A stretch of 64,000 nucleotides of DNA from Avrilella dinanensis (lineage in GTDB: Bacteria > Bacteroidota > Bacteroidia > Flavobacteriales > Flavobacteriaceae), in NCBI RefSeq assembly GCF_002807015.1, contig NZ_NIPO01000001.1, positions 1,313,603-1,377,602 on the forward strand, in the 5' to 3' direction. The stretch's first letter is position 1. Each line of letters opens with the position of its first letter. Below the pieces are notes generated by a model. It saw only the letters and a program-made list of their open reading frames with translations, was not told the DNA's origin and did no database searches. Shown in pieces: positions 18,461-26,800 of the stretch. The position numbers and the translations under genes were made by a program.

Positions 18461-18486
18461 ATGTCATAAGTGTGAACTAATTTATG

Positions 18487-18494
18487 TATTTTTG
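18487..18494 (+). promoter_or_regulatory. -7 promoter element of tilS
   Basis: TATTTTTG matches TAnnTTTG, 21 bases before the ATG at 18516. It overlaps an in-frame TTG at 18492, which rules against that TTG as the start codon. Confidence 0.5.
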
Positions 18495-18515
18495 ACCATT
18501 AGTTTTTTCATTAAA

Positions 18516-19820
18516 ATGGAACTTCACATCGCAGAAAATTACCGCCACCTCAAAGATTGCCCGGTGCTTGTCGCCGTAAGCGGTGGTGTGGATAGCGTGG
18601 TATTGGCATATATACTTCAAAAACTGGATTTTAATATTGCTGTGGCACATGTCAATTTTAAATTGAGAGGAAAAGAAAGCGATGAAGACCAGAAGTTTGT
18701 GGAAAACTTCGCCCGGGAAAATAATCTGCCACTGCATCTGACGCATTTTGATACGGAAAATTATGCCCGGCAAAATAATTTGTCCATACAATTGGCTGCC
18801 CGAAAATTGCGGTATGATTGGTTTGACGAACTGAAAAAACAATACGGTTATTCCTGCCTGGCGACGGCTCATCATCTGAATGACGATACAGAAACTTTTC
18901 TGATTAATTTCGTTCGGGGTACAGGTTTGAGCGGACTTTTGGGTATCAAAGAAAACAACGGAATCATTCGTCCGTTGTTGCCATTCACTAAGCAGGAAAT
19001 TTTGCAATATGCCGAAGAAAACCAACTGAATTGGCGAGAAGATAAGTCTAATTCTTCCGATAAATATGCCCGCAACCGGATTCGTCATCATGTTGTGCCG
19101 GTTTTGGAAACTATCAATCCGCAGTTTTTGCAAACTTTTTTGCAAACCAAAGCCAATCTCAATCAGGTTAATGATATATTGGAAGAAGCCATTGCCGGCT
19201 TTGAAAATAAATGTGTGAGCTATCTATCAGATGATGAGGTGTATATAGATATTAGCAAATTGAAATCTTATAAAAATCCTCAGGCTTTTCTTTATCAGTT
19301 TCTGAAAAAATATAATTTCACAGCCTGGGAAGATATTAACCAACTTATGGATTCCGAAAGTGGAAAACAGGTTTTTTCGCCTACGCATATTTTGCTTAAA
19401 GATAGAGAAAGGCTCGTGCTGAAAACCATTAATTTTCAAAATAATAAAGATTATTACAAAATTAACAAAGATGAAAAGAAGGTTTTTGAACCAATATCAT
19501 TAACTTTGGGTATTTTTGAAGAAAAAAATCCTGTAACGGATAAAAATCAGATTGTAGTAGATGAAGATTTGCTTGATTTTCCGCTTTGTATAAGGAAGTG
19601 GAAAGCAGGAGATTATTTTTATCCATTCGGAATGAAAGGAAAGAAAAAACTGAGTAAATATTTCAAAGATGAAAAATTTAGCCTTTTTGAGAAAGAAGAA
19701 ACGTGGATTTTAACTGATAATAAAGACCGGGTTATCTGGATAATCGGGCACCGAATGGACGACCGGTTTAAGACAACAGCTAAAACACAAAAACAATTAA
19801 ATATTAAGTATATTATATAA
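18516..19820 (+). CDS. tilS: tRNA(Ile)-lysidine synthase
   Basis: 434 residues from the ATG at 18516. The PP-loop ATP pyrophosphatase motif VAVSGGVDSV appears near residue 20, followed by the TilS segments VAHVNFKLRGKESDED, ATAHHLNDDTETFL and DKSNSSDKYARNRIRH. The C-terminal substrate-binding domain carries RKWKAGDYFYPFGMKGKKKLSK. TilS adds lysine to C34 of tRNA-Ile(CAU), so it reads AUA instead of AUG; the gene is essential in most bacteria. Its stop overlaps the dsbD start by one base. Confidence 0.95.
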   Translation: MELHIAENYRHLKDCPVLVAVSGGVDSVVLAYILQKLDFNIAVAHVNFKLRGKESDEDQKFVENFARENNLPLHLTHFDTENYARQNNLSIQLAARKLRYDWFDELKKQYGYSCLATAHHLNDDTETFLINFVRGTGLSGLLGIKENNGIIRPLLPFTKQEILQYAEENQLNWREDKSNSSDKYARNRIRHHVVPVLETINPQFLQTFLQTKANLNQVNDILEEAIAGFENKCVSYLSDDEVYIDISKLKSYKNPQAFLYQFLKKYNFTAWEDINQLMDSESGKQVFSPTHILLKDRERLVLKTINFQNNKDYYKINKDEKKVFEPISLTLGIFEEKNPVTDKNQIVVDEDLLDFPLCIRKWKAGDYFYPFGMKGKKKLSKYFKDEKFSLFEKEETWILTDNKDRVIWIIGHRMDDRFKTTAKTQKQLNIKYII

Positions 19821-21793
19821 TGAGAACTTTAATTTCTATTTTAACTATTCTGTTAACCACAGCCGGATTTGCCCAAATACAAGACCCGGTAAAATGGCAA
19901 TCTCAAATAGAGAAATCGTCTGACAATGAGTATGTTATTACTTTAAAAGGAATGATTGAAGACGAATGGCATATGTATTCGCAGTTTACACCAGAAGGAG
20001 GTGCACAACCCACCGAATTGGTGTTTGAAAATGCCGAGGGCAATTATGAGCCGGTGGGCAAAGCCGAAGAAAGTGAATATGTGGTTCAGTTCAATGATAT
20101 TTTTGAAGTAGATGAATATTATTTTGTTGATGAAGTAACTTTTACACAAAAAATAAAAGTAACCAATCCTGAGGCAGAAAATATACAATTAACCTTGTTC
20201 TATCAAGCTTGCGTAGATGTTTGTATTCCTCAAGATAAATACTTTGTATTTGATTTAAAAGAATTAACAGCTCAGGAAGTCAGAAATTTTGAGGCTTTCC
20301 AGCAACAACAAAAAGATAAAGCAACAACCGAAAATGATAATAAAGCGACCGATAAACCGGTAAAGCAAGATGAAAGCAGAAGTTTCTGGGGGATATTTAT
20401 TGCCTCATTTATAGGTGGTTTTGCTGCATTGCTCACACCGTGCGTGTTCCCGATGATTCCGATGACGGTCAGCTTTTTTACCAAACAAAGTAAAAACCGG
20501 GCTAAAGGTATTCGGAATGCTATTATTTATGGCGTATCTATCATTGTGATTTACGTTGTTTTAGGACTGATAGTAACCAAAATATTCGGTGCAGATGCCC
20601 TCAATGCCATGTCCACCAATGTTTGGTTTAATGTCATTTTCTTTGGAATTTTAGTGATTTTTGCCGTTTCCTTTTTAGGTGCATTTGAGATTATGTTACC
20701 TAATTCCTGGGCGAATAAAATTGACCGTCAGGCAGACCGCGGTGGTATGGTAGGTATTTTCTTTATGGCATTAGCTCTGGCAGTAGTGTCATTTTCATGT
20801 ACAGGACCGATTGTCGGAACGATTTTGGTTGAAGCAGCGTCAAAAGGCGGCTTAGCACCGCTTATCGGAATGTTTGGTTTTTCACTGGCATTGGCTTTGC
20901 CTTTTATGCTATTTGCAATGTTCCCGGGTTGGCTCAACACCTTGCCGCGTTCGGGTGGTTGGATGAATACCGTGAAAGTATCGTTAGGATTTCTGGAATT
21001 AGCTTTGGCATTTAAATTTTTATCCAATGCAGATTTGGTATTGCAAAAACATTGGCTGGAAAGAGAAGTGTTTTTAGCTATCTGGATAGCTGTATTCGGA
21101 ACATGGGCATTGTATTTGCTCGGGAAAATACGTTTACCACATGATAGTGTTATCGAAAAACTTTCAGTTGGACGATTGTTTATGGCATTGCTGGTATCTA
21201 CATTTACTATTTATTTAATTCCGGGATTATGGGGAGCACCGCTTAAAATCATTTCCGGATTTCCGCCACCGATGACCTATTCGGAAAGTCCGCACGGGGT
21301 AGGAGGCGGGGGTGGCAGCTCAGCTGTTCAGGAATTACCGGAAGGAGCCAAAGAAGGGCCTCACGGCATTATTGCCTTTACCGATTACCAAACAGGTGTG
21401 GATTATGCCAAATCTGTCGGAAAACCGATTTTATTGGATTTTACCGGATTTGCTTGTGTGAACTGCCGTAAAATGGAAGATTACGTTTGGTCGGAAGACG
21501 CTGTTTTATCTAAGATAAAAAATGAATTTGTGTTGATTTCATTATATGTTGATGATAAAAAACCGTTGCCGGAAAGTGAGCAATATATTTCAGAAACAAC
21601 CGGAAAGAAAATCCGTTCTATCGGTAACAAATGGAGTGATTTCCAGATTGAAAAATACCAGATGAATGCACAGCCGTATTATATTCTTTTAGATGAAAAC
21701 GAAAACCAGCTGGCAGAACCGGTTGGTTATACACCTAATGTCGATGAATATGCCGGTTGGTTGCAATCAGGATTAGATAACTATAATAAATAA
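19820..21793 (+). CDS. dsbD: Thiol:disulfide interchange protein DsbD
   Basis: 657 residues in the three-part DsbD order. A signal peptide leads a periplasmic N-terminal domain with the Cys pair in YQACVDVCIPQD. The central membrane domain of about eight helices (residues ~190-470) holds the redox Cys in LLTPCVFPMIP and SFSCTGPIVG. The C-terminal thioredoxin domain has CVNC in DFTGFACVNCRKMEDY. DsbD passes electrons from cytoplasmic thioredoxin to periplasmic reductases such as TlpA-like proteins. That is relevant to the thioredoxin genes at 23.8-26.8 kb, which this reductant supply would oppose or serve. It overlaps tilS by one base and precedes the DUF2911 gene by six. Confidence 0.93.
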   Translation: MRTLISILTILLTTAGFAQIQDPVKWQSQIEKSSDNEYVITLKGMIEDEWHMYSQFTPEGGAQPTELVFENAEGNYEPVGKAEESEYVVQFNDIFEVDEYYFVDEVTFTQKIKVTNPEAENIQLTLFYQACVDVCIPQDKYFVFDLKELTAQEVRNFEAFQQQQKDKATTENDNKATDKPVKQDESRSFWGIFIASFIGGFAALLTPCVFPMIPMTVSFFTKQSKNRAKGIRNAIIYGVSIIVIYVVLGLIVTKIFGADALNAMSTNVWFNVIFFGILVIFAVSFLGAFEIMLPNSWANKIDRQADRGGMVGIFFMALALAVVSFSCTGPIVGTILVEAASKGGLAPLIGMFGFSLALALPFMLFAMFPGWLNTLPRSGGWMNTVKVSLGFLELALAFKFLSNADLVLQKHWLEREVFLAIWIAVFGTWALYLLGKIRLPHDSVIEKLSVGRLFMALLVSTFTIYLIPGLWGAPLKIISGFPPPMTYSESPHGVGGGGGSSAVQELPEGAKEGPHGIIAFTDYQTGVDYAKSVGKPILLDFTGFACVNCRKMEDYVWSEDAVLSKIKNEFVLISLYVDDKKPLPESEQYISETTGKKIRSIGNKWSDFQIEKYQMNAQPYYILLDENENQLAEPVGYTPNVDEYAGWLQSGLDNYNK

Positions 21794-21799
21794 TATATC

Positions 21800-22645
21800 A
21801 TGAAAAAAATAATTTTAACCGCAGTATTTGCCATGAGTTTATCTACTTATGCACAAGTTAAGGTACCGGCAGCAAGCCCGAAAATAGAATCTGAACAAGT
21901 AGTCGGATTGACAGAAATAGAATTGGAATATGCCCGTCCGGGAGTGAAAGGAAGAACTGTTTTTGGTGATATGATTCCTTATGGACAAATTTGGCGAACC
22001 GGTGCAAATGAAAATACCAAAATCAGCTTTTCAGACGATGTGATTATTGGTGGAAATCATTTGCCAAAAGGGGAATATGCCTTATACACTATTCCTGAAA
22101 AAGACAGCTGGACAGTCATTTTTTATAGCGATACCAAAAGCTGGGGCGTACCTCAAAATTGGGACGATAAAAAAATTGCTTTGAAAGCCGGAGCAAAGCT
22201 CAGCCCGACCGATTTTACCGAATATCTGACTATTGCCGTTAACCCGATAGATAACAATAGCGGAGAATTGGTTATTTCGTGGGAAAAAACAAAAGCGACC
22301 GTTCCGTTTGAAGTGCCTACACAGAAAAAAGCTCTGCAAAGCATTGAAAAAGGACTCAATGCCGGAACCTCGTCAGCACGGGATTATTTCCTGGCGGCAC
22401 AGTATCTTTATACTGAGGATATTGAATTGAAAAAAGCAATGGAATTTATTGAGCAAAGTGTCAAAATGTCGGACGGAGAAACACCGTTTTATGTCTTGAG
22501 ACAAAAGGCTTTAATCCAGGCAAAACTCGGCGATAAAAAAGGAGCGATTGAAACTGCTCAAAAATCTTCTGAGGCAGCTGCCAAGGCAGGAAACAAAGAA
22601 TACGTAAGAATGAATGAGCAATCCATCAAGGAATGGTCTGAATAA
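21800..22645 (+). CDS. DUF2911 protein with TPR-like C-terminus, exported
   Basis: 281 residues with a signal peptide (MKKIILTAVFAMSLSTYAQ). Residues ~25-165 match DUF2911 as I know it: ELEYARPGVKGRTVFG, PYGQIWRTGANENTKI, LPKGEYALYTIPEKDSW. The C-terminal third is helical and repeat-like (SARDYFLAAQYLYTE, FYVLRQKALIQAKLGDKKGAIETAQKS), resembling tetratricopeptide repeats. The function is unknown; the family is widespread in Bacteroidota. It is the last gene of the tilS-dsbD run and ends at a terminator. Confidence 0.88.
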   Translation: MKKIILTAVFAMSLSTYAQVKVPAASPKIESEQVVGLTEIELEYARPGVKGRTVFGDMIPYGQIWRTGANENTKISFSDDVIIGGNHLPKGEYALYTIPEKDSWTVIFYSDTKSWGVPQNWDDKKIALKAGAKLSPTDFTEYLTIAVNPIDNNSGELVISWEKTKATVPFEVPTQKKALQSIEKGLNAGTSSARDYFLAAQYLYTEDIELKKAMEFIEQSVKMSDGETPFYVLRQKALIQAKLGDKKGAIETAQKSSEAAAKAGNKEYVRMNEQSIKEWSE

Positions 22646-22654
22646 ACTAAAAAC

Positions 22655-22683
22655 AAACCGGCTCGGAAGAGTCGGTTTTTTTA
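22655..22683 (+). terminator. Rho-independent terminator after the DUF2911 gene
   Basis: AACCGGCTC pairs with GAGTCGGTT (one G-U pair) around GGAA, followed by seven T. Confidence 0.8.
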
Positions 22684-22719
22684 TGGTCAGGTGTGGTCTT
22701 ACCTACTTGGGAGTTTTTA

Positions 22720-23133
22720 TTACTTTTTATTTTGCTTGGCATGAGGTTGTATAGTTTTGTCTGAATCCGGGTAAATGTCGGTTCTGTCAATCTTCCTCGC
22801 TTTGAGAGATTGTATTTCTGCCTTAAGTTTAGATATTTCACCCTTTAGTGTATCTATATACTCTCTTTGGTTTTCAAGGAGGTGTTCAGGAACAGTATAT
22901 ATATTTGAGGGTTGGTCTTGGCTTTCTGCGAAGGTGATATTTTCTGATTCAAATATATCTTCAAATTTCACTTCTAAGATTTCAGCTAATCTTACCCATT
23001 CTTCATTAGAAATTTTTACTTTGCCATTTTCTCGTCTTCTGTATGAGTAATCTTCCATTTTCATCAAATCAGCTACTTCTTTAATACTCAGACCCTTTTG
23101 TTTCCGAGCATTAATTAATTTTGTCTTTTTCAT
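22720..23133 (-). CDS. XRE-family transcriptional regulator of the peptide-export island
   Basis: 137 residues. Residues ~4-62 form a helix-turn-helix domain of the Cro/XRE type (NARKQKGLSIKEVADLMKM, then YSYRRRENGKVKISNEEW and LAEILEVKFEDIF). A linker leads to a predicted coiled coil at about residues 85-115 (ENQREYIDTLKGEISKLKAEIQSLK), which would allow dimerisation. It is transcribed divergently from the peptide gene at 23396. The 262-base gap between them holds both promoters and an 11-bp direct repeat that is a good candidate operator. The C-terminus is basic and disordered-looking. Confidence 0.87.
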   Translation of the reverse strand: MKKTKLINARKQKGLSIKEVADLMKMEDYSYRRRENGKVKISNEEWVRLAEILEVKFEDIFESENITFAESQDQPSNIYTVPEHLLENQREYIDTLKGEISKLKAEIQSLKARKIDRTDIYPDSDKTIQPHAKQNKK

Positions 23134-23147
23134 GAGAGCAATTTTTA

Positions 23148-23176
23148 CAAAAGTAGAATCTTTTAGATAAATACAA
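23148..23176 (-). promoter_or_regulatory. Promoter of the XRE regulator gene
   Basis: Read on the minus strand: TTG (23176-23174), 18 bases, then TACTTTTG (23155-23148). Both elements fit the flavobacterial consensus, and the start codon is 15 bases further on. Confidence 0.55.
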
Positions 23177-23192
23177 AATAAATGTGCGAAAC

Positions 23193-23214
23193 TTGTCTAA
23201 AATTTGTCCAAAAT
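23193..23214. promoter_or_regulatory. Tandem 11-bp direct repeat, candidate operator
   Basis: TTGTCTAAAAT and TTGTCCAAAAT lie directly next to each other, differing at one base. The 11-bp period puts both copies on the same face of the helix. It lies between the two divergent promoters, upstream of the -33 element of the peptide gene. Confidence 0.5.
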
Positions 23215-23225
23215 CTGTTTATTTT

Positions 23226-23261
23226 TTGTATAAGCATATCTGTGTAAATGATTTATGTTTG
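23226..23261 (+). promoter_or_regulatory. Promoter of the Cys-rich peptide gene
   Basis: TATGTTTG at 23254-23261 matches TAnnTTTG. A TTG at 23226-23228 is 25 bases upstream, slightly long for the consensus. A transcript starting near 23267 would have a leader of about 130 bases. Confidence 0.45.
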
Positions 23262-23341
23262 TAACGATAAAAACATTCTTATCTTCGTTTTAACAGAACT
23301 AAGTGCGCATAAGATTTGAAAAGATGAAAGATAAGGATTAG

Positions 23342-23362
23342 GCAAAGCTAAAGTGGCTTTGC
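23342..23362 (+). promoter_or_regulatory. Hairpin in the leader of the peptide mRNA
   Basis: GCAAAGC pairs with GCTTTGC around a 7-base loop, 33 bases before the peptide start codon. It has no T tail, so it is not a terminator; it may affect stability or translation. Confidence 0.35.
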
Positions 23363-23395
23363 TGAAATTATGTGTAATTAAATATTTTTTGAATT

Positions 23396-23695
23396 ATGTT
23401 AAATTCAATTTTAAATTTGGAAGGTGTTGCTGTTTTAACCAAAGAGCAACAGATAAACTTAACAGGGGGTAATTATGCAATATCTGATATTGGACTTTCA
23501 GCAAGTGCAGGTACTGGGACTTGCGCTTTCTATATCCCAAAATGTACAGCACCAGGTGAACATGGTCCTCAATGTAATTATGGTCAGGGTTCAATTGTTG
23601 TAAGAAATGTGGATAAAGAAACTGCTCAAGGTGGAGCTGGTGCTTACGGCGGGAAATGGTGCTGTGATAGCTGTGGTGGTGCCTCTTGGTATTAA
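23396..23695 (+). CDS. Cys-rich secreted peptide precursor with double-glycine leader
   Basis: 99 residues. The first 25 form a leader (ILNLEGVAVLTKEQQINLTGG) with the Bacteroidota pattern of a hydrophobic start, L-T/S-K-x-E-Q and a terminal Gly-Gly at 24-25, the site cut by C39 exporter peptidases. The predicted core of 74 residues contains six Cys (43, 50, 60, 89, 90, 93), is rich in Gly, Ala, Ser and Tyr, and ends GGASWY. An even number of Cys and the neighbouring VKOR-thioredoxin protein suggest three disulfides. No lanthionine synthetase, YcaO or radical-SAM gene is nearby, so heavy modification is unlikely. The role (bacteriocin, signal or other) is not known. I recognise no close named family. 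Confidence 0.75.
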   Translation: MLNSILNLEGVAVLTKEQQINLTGGNYAISDIGLSASAGTGTCAFYIPKCTAPGEHGPQCNYGQGSIVVRNVDKETAQGGAGAYGGKWCCDSCGGASWY

Positions 23696-23808
23696 TTTCT
23701 TAAAAAAACAGAAAGAAACTTTCTATTGAATTTATCAATCATGTAATTTTACATTATTTATTTTCTTTACTTTAGATTGTTTCTTTCTAATCTTTACATA
23801 CTAATCTT

Positions 23809-25227
23809 ATGAATAATTTATTTAGTTTTTTTTTTATACTATTTATTTTTATTAGCTGTGCTGAAAATAAAAGAGAAATAAAAGAGAATACTCGTCCATT
23901 ATATTCTGTTTTGATCTTAAATAACTTTTCTCCTGAAAGAGAAACAGAAGTTTTAGAAAAACATATATATGCACTTAATAAGCCGAATTTTGTTGAAATA
24001 ATAGATTATAAAAATAGTTTAGCTAATTATAAAAACAACCTTAGCGGTAAAGTTGATACAATAAGAATCAAGCATACCAATAACATTATGCTTGTGAATT
24101 TAAATTTTTCAGCTCTAATACAAAACACCTATTATCTTAAAAGAGGAGATACTATCGTAGTCGATTATACCAACTTAGAAGATATAAAAGAATATTATAA
24201 AAATAGTAATACGTTAGTTGGAGATATCCAAAAGACAAATATAAAAGATTCAATTCTATTTATACCTGATTTTATGATTGAAAATGTAGCCTTGAAGATA
24301 AAAGCTATAAAGAAAGACAGCCTAAATTATATTTTAGCAGCAGAAAGATTAGATTCATTGTACAGGAACAATTTAATTTTCGAACCGTTTTATAAAATTA
24401 TAAAAATCAAATTCTTATATTCTCAAAAAATCAAAAGCAACGATTTTGACGATAATATATTTTTAAAGAATGATTCAATTATTGGTTTAGAGGAATATCA
24501 AAGTTATATTGTAAACCAAGCTTTTAAAAAATTTAATATAACTAATATCAAAAGTAACAACGGTTCCTTTCCAAATTATAAAACAGCTTTTGATTCGGTT
24601 TATCAATCAGACATTTATGGAGAAAAAGCAAAGGATTATTTGTTGTTTTATTATTTAGATCGAATGACAGAAAGTTTTTCATACAATGATTTCAGAGATC
24701 GATTTAATAACTTTAAGCAAACAGCAAAAGACACAACTTTAGTTGCTTTTTTGGAAGACAAGTATTTACTGAACTTTACAGACCTAAAAAAAGAAACCCA
24801 AGAAATTTACTTTATAAACTCCCAAAAACAAAAACAAACCTTATCTCAAATTTTAGAAGAAAATAAAGGTAAAGTAATCTACATAGATTTTTGGGCAAGC
24901 TGGTGTGCTCCTTGTAGGGCTTTAATGCCTGCTTCAAGAGAGCTGCACAAACAATACAAAGATAAAGATGTCGTGTTTTTGTATCTGTCTATTGATAATG
25001 ATTTTGAAAAATGGCAAAAGGCAAATAGGGACGAAGGACTATCACAAAATCGTTTTAGCTTATTAACTGTTAATTATCCGAATGCTGATTTTTATAAAGA
25101 ATTGAACTTACGCTCTATTCCGAGATATTTACTATATGATAAACAAGGTAATCTGGTTCACAAAAACGCTCCAAGTCCCGATAGTGATATTATCAAACAA
25201 GAACTTGATAAACTTTTAAAGAACTAA
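23809..25227 (+). CDS. TlpA-like thioredoxin lipoprotein
   Basis: 472 residues. A lipobox (FILFIFISCAENK) anchors it to a membrane. Residues ~25-320 form a long, very AT-rich, Lys/Asn-rich region with no domain I can name; it resembles the N-terminal parts of other Bacteroidota TlpA-like proteins. Residues ~335-472 are a thioredoxin domain with WCAPC (Cys366 and Cys369) in IDFWASWCAPCRALMP and the cis-Pro segment LRSIPRYLL. WCAPC is typical of reducing TlpA/ResA proteins, so it may reduce or proofread disulfides in the exported peptide rather than form them. The next gene begins 7 bases after the stop. Confidence 0.85.
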   Translation: MNNLFSFFFILFIFISCAENKREIKENTRPLYSVLILNNFSPERETEVLEKHIYALNKPNFVEIIDYKNSLANYKNNLSGKVDTIRIKHTNNIMLVNLNFSALIQNTYYLKRGDTIVVDYTNLEDIKEYYKNSNTLVGDIQKTNIKDSILFIPDFMIENVALKIKAIKKDSLNYILAAERLDSLYRNNLIFEPFYKIIKIKFLYSQKIKSNDFDDNIFLKNDSIIGLEEYQSYIVNQAFKKFNITNIKSNNGSFPNYKTAFDSVYQSDIYGEKAKDYLLFYYLDRMTESFSYNDFRDRFNNFKQTAKDTTLVAFLEDKYLLNFTDLKKETQEIYFINSQKQKQTLSQILEENKGKVIYIDFWASWCAPCRALMPASRELHKQYKDKDVVFLYLSIDNDFEKWQKANRDEGLSQNRFSLLTVNYPNADFYKELNLRSIPRYLLYDKQGNLVHKNAPSPDSDIIKQELDKLLKN

Positions 25228-25234
25228 TTTTTAA

Positions 25235-26800
25235 ATGCAAATCCTTATTTCTCAATACTTATCTCAAAATAAGTACGAACCGTCATATTTTGAGGAGTTT
25301 AAAGAAAATTATTTATCGCACCCTAATTATCCGAGCTTGTATGCTATTACGGATAGTTTGGAACTTTCAGGAATTGAAATCGTAACTGCTACAGTACCTA
25401 AAGAACAGCTACAAAATTTACCTGAAAAATTCATGGCATCTATTTTTATAGAAAACAAAACAGAGTTTGTTTTGGTCAATAAAGACCAAGCAAGAATCTC
25501 TTATGAAAACCGAAAAGGCAAAACAATAAAAATTACTTTTGATGAATTTAAAAACATTTGGGACGGACTTATTTTAGCTATTGGAGAAAACGAAATAAAA
25601 GAAAAACCAAAACCTTCTGTTTTTGAAAATAAAAATATTTGGTTTACAGTTCCTTTGGTTTTATTGTTTTTTGGAGGTTTGCTAAATCAGATAAATTCTG
25701 AACTATTTTTCTGGAATTATACTGCATTTTTGCTGCTTTCAATAATCGGGCTTTTGTTGGGAATTTTTATTGTACAGGAATCTTTGGGCGAAGCAAATCC
25801 TGTTGTTTCCAAAGTTTGTAACGGTTCAAACAAAACTGTTTCCTGCGATTCTGTTGTAAAATCAAACGAAAGTAAACTTCTTTTTGGAATCAGTTTTTCG
25901 GATTTACCCATTGTTTTCTTTTTTGCAAATTTGTTTCTGATTGTTGCAAAACCTACATTTTTTGAGCCAATAGGATTTTTCTGTCTTTTGTCTGTTCCTG
26001 TTATTTTGTATTCTGTTTATTTACAGCAATTCAAAATCAAAAAATGGTGTATTCTGTGTTTAGGAGTCTCATTTGTTTTATTTCTACAAGCGATAATTTT
26101 TCTGTTTTCATACGATGAAATGGCTTGGAATATTTATGAATATTTACAATATGTTATAACCGTTATTGTAGCTTGGTTTTTATGGAAAACAGTTGAAAAA
26201 GTCCTTATAAGCAGAAATGATTTGGTTTCAAAAAACAGAACTTTGTTCAGATTTAAACGCAAATTTGAAATATTTGAATTTCTGTCGAATAAAAATCCTG
26301 TTAATGAAGAGATTGAAATATTAAGAGGAATAACCATAAACAACCAAGAAAATTCAATTAAACTACAATTGTTTTTAAGTCCGAGTTGTGGACATTGCTA
26401 TAGCACTTATAAAAAAGGATTGGAGTTTTTTAAAAGCTATCCCGAAAAAATTTCTTTAGAAATATTGTTTAACGTAAACATTCAAAATACAGAAAACCCT
26501 TTTATTCCTGTTGTAGAAAGTATGTATGAAATATTTTTGTCTGAAAACAATACTATTATAAATGCCCTTGATGATTGGTATATAAAAAAAATGTCTTTAG
26601 AAGATTGGCTTAGAAAATGGAAGCAAACAGAAATTTCAGAAATCACAAAATCAGAGCTAGAAAAGCAATATCTGTTTTGTGTTGGAAATAATCTAAATTA
26701 TACACCTGTTATTGTTTTCAACAAAAACGTATATCCAAGTGATTACGATTTAGAAGAACTGAAATATTTTATTTCGGATTTAGAAGAAAAAAATGCCTAA
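25235..26800 (+). CDS. Fusion: degenerate C39-like domain, VKOR, thioredoxin
   Basis: 521 residues in three parts. Residues 1-115 look like a C39 peptidase-like fold (HPNYPSLYAITDSLELSGIEI, then EFVLVNKDQ) but lack the catalytic Cys and His, so it is probably a leader-binding domain. Residues ~134-320 are a vitamin K epoxide reductase domain with several membrane helices, the Cys pair C195/C204 (VCNGSNKTVSCDS) and the quinone-reducing CxxC at C272-C275 (KKWCILCLG). Residues ~370-521 are a thioredoxin-like domain with C385-G-H-C388 in LSPSCGHCYST. VKOR proteins form disulfides and pass electrons to quinone. The stop overlaps the exporter start by 8 bases. I infer that it oxidises the exported peptide as it leaves the cell. 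Confidence 0.87.
   Translation: MQILISQYLSQNKYEPSYFEEFKENYLSHPNYPSLYAITDSLELSGIEIVTATVPKEQLQNLPEKFMASIFIENKTEFVLVNKDQARISYENRKGKTIKITFDEFKNIWDGLILAIGENEIKEKPKPSVFENKNIWFTVPLVLLFFGGLLNQINSELFFWNYTAFLLLSIIGLLLGIFIVQESLGEANPVVSKVCNGSNKTVSCDSVVKSNESKLLFGISFSDLPIVFFFANLFLIVAKPTFFEPIGFFCLLSVPVILYSVYLQQFKIKKWCILCLGVSFVLFLQAIIFLFSYDEMAWNIYEYLQYVITVIVAWFLWKTVEKVLISRNDLVSKNRTLFRFKRKFEIFEFLSNKNPVNEEIEILRGITINNQENSIKLQLFLSPSCGHCYSTYKKGLEFFKSYPEKISLEILFNVNIQNTENPFIPVVESMYEIFLSENNTIINALDDWYIKKMSLEDWLRKWKQTEISEITKSELEKQYLFCVGNNLNYTPVIVFNKNVYPSDYDLEELKYFISDLEEKNA

Noticed and set aside
23396..23695. Lanthipeptide or radical-SAM-modified peptide
   Set aside because: No LanM, LanB/C, YcaO or radical-SAM gene is present in the island, while disulfide enzymes are.
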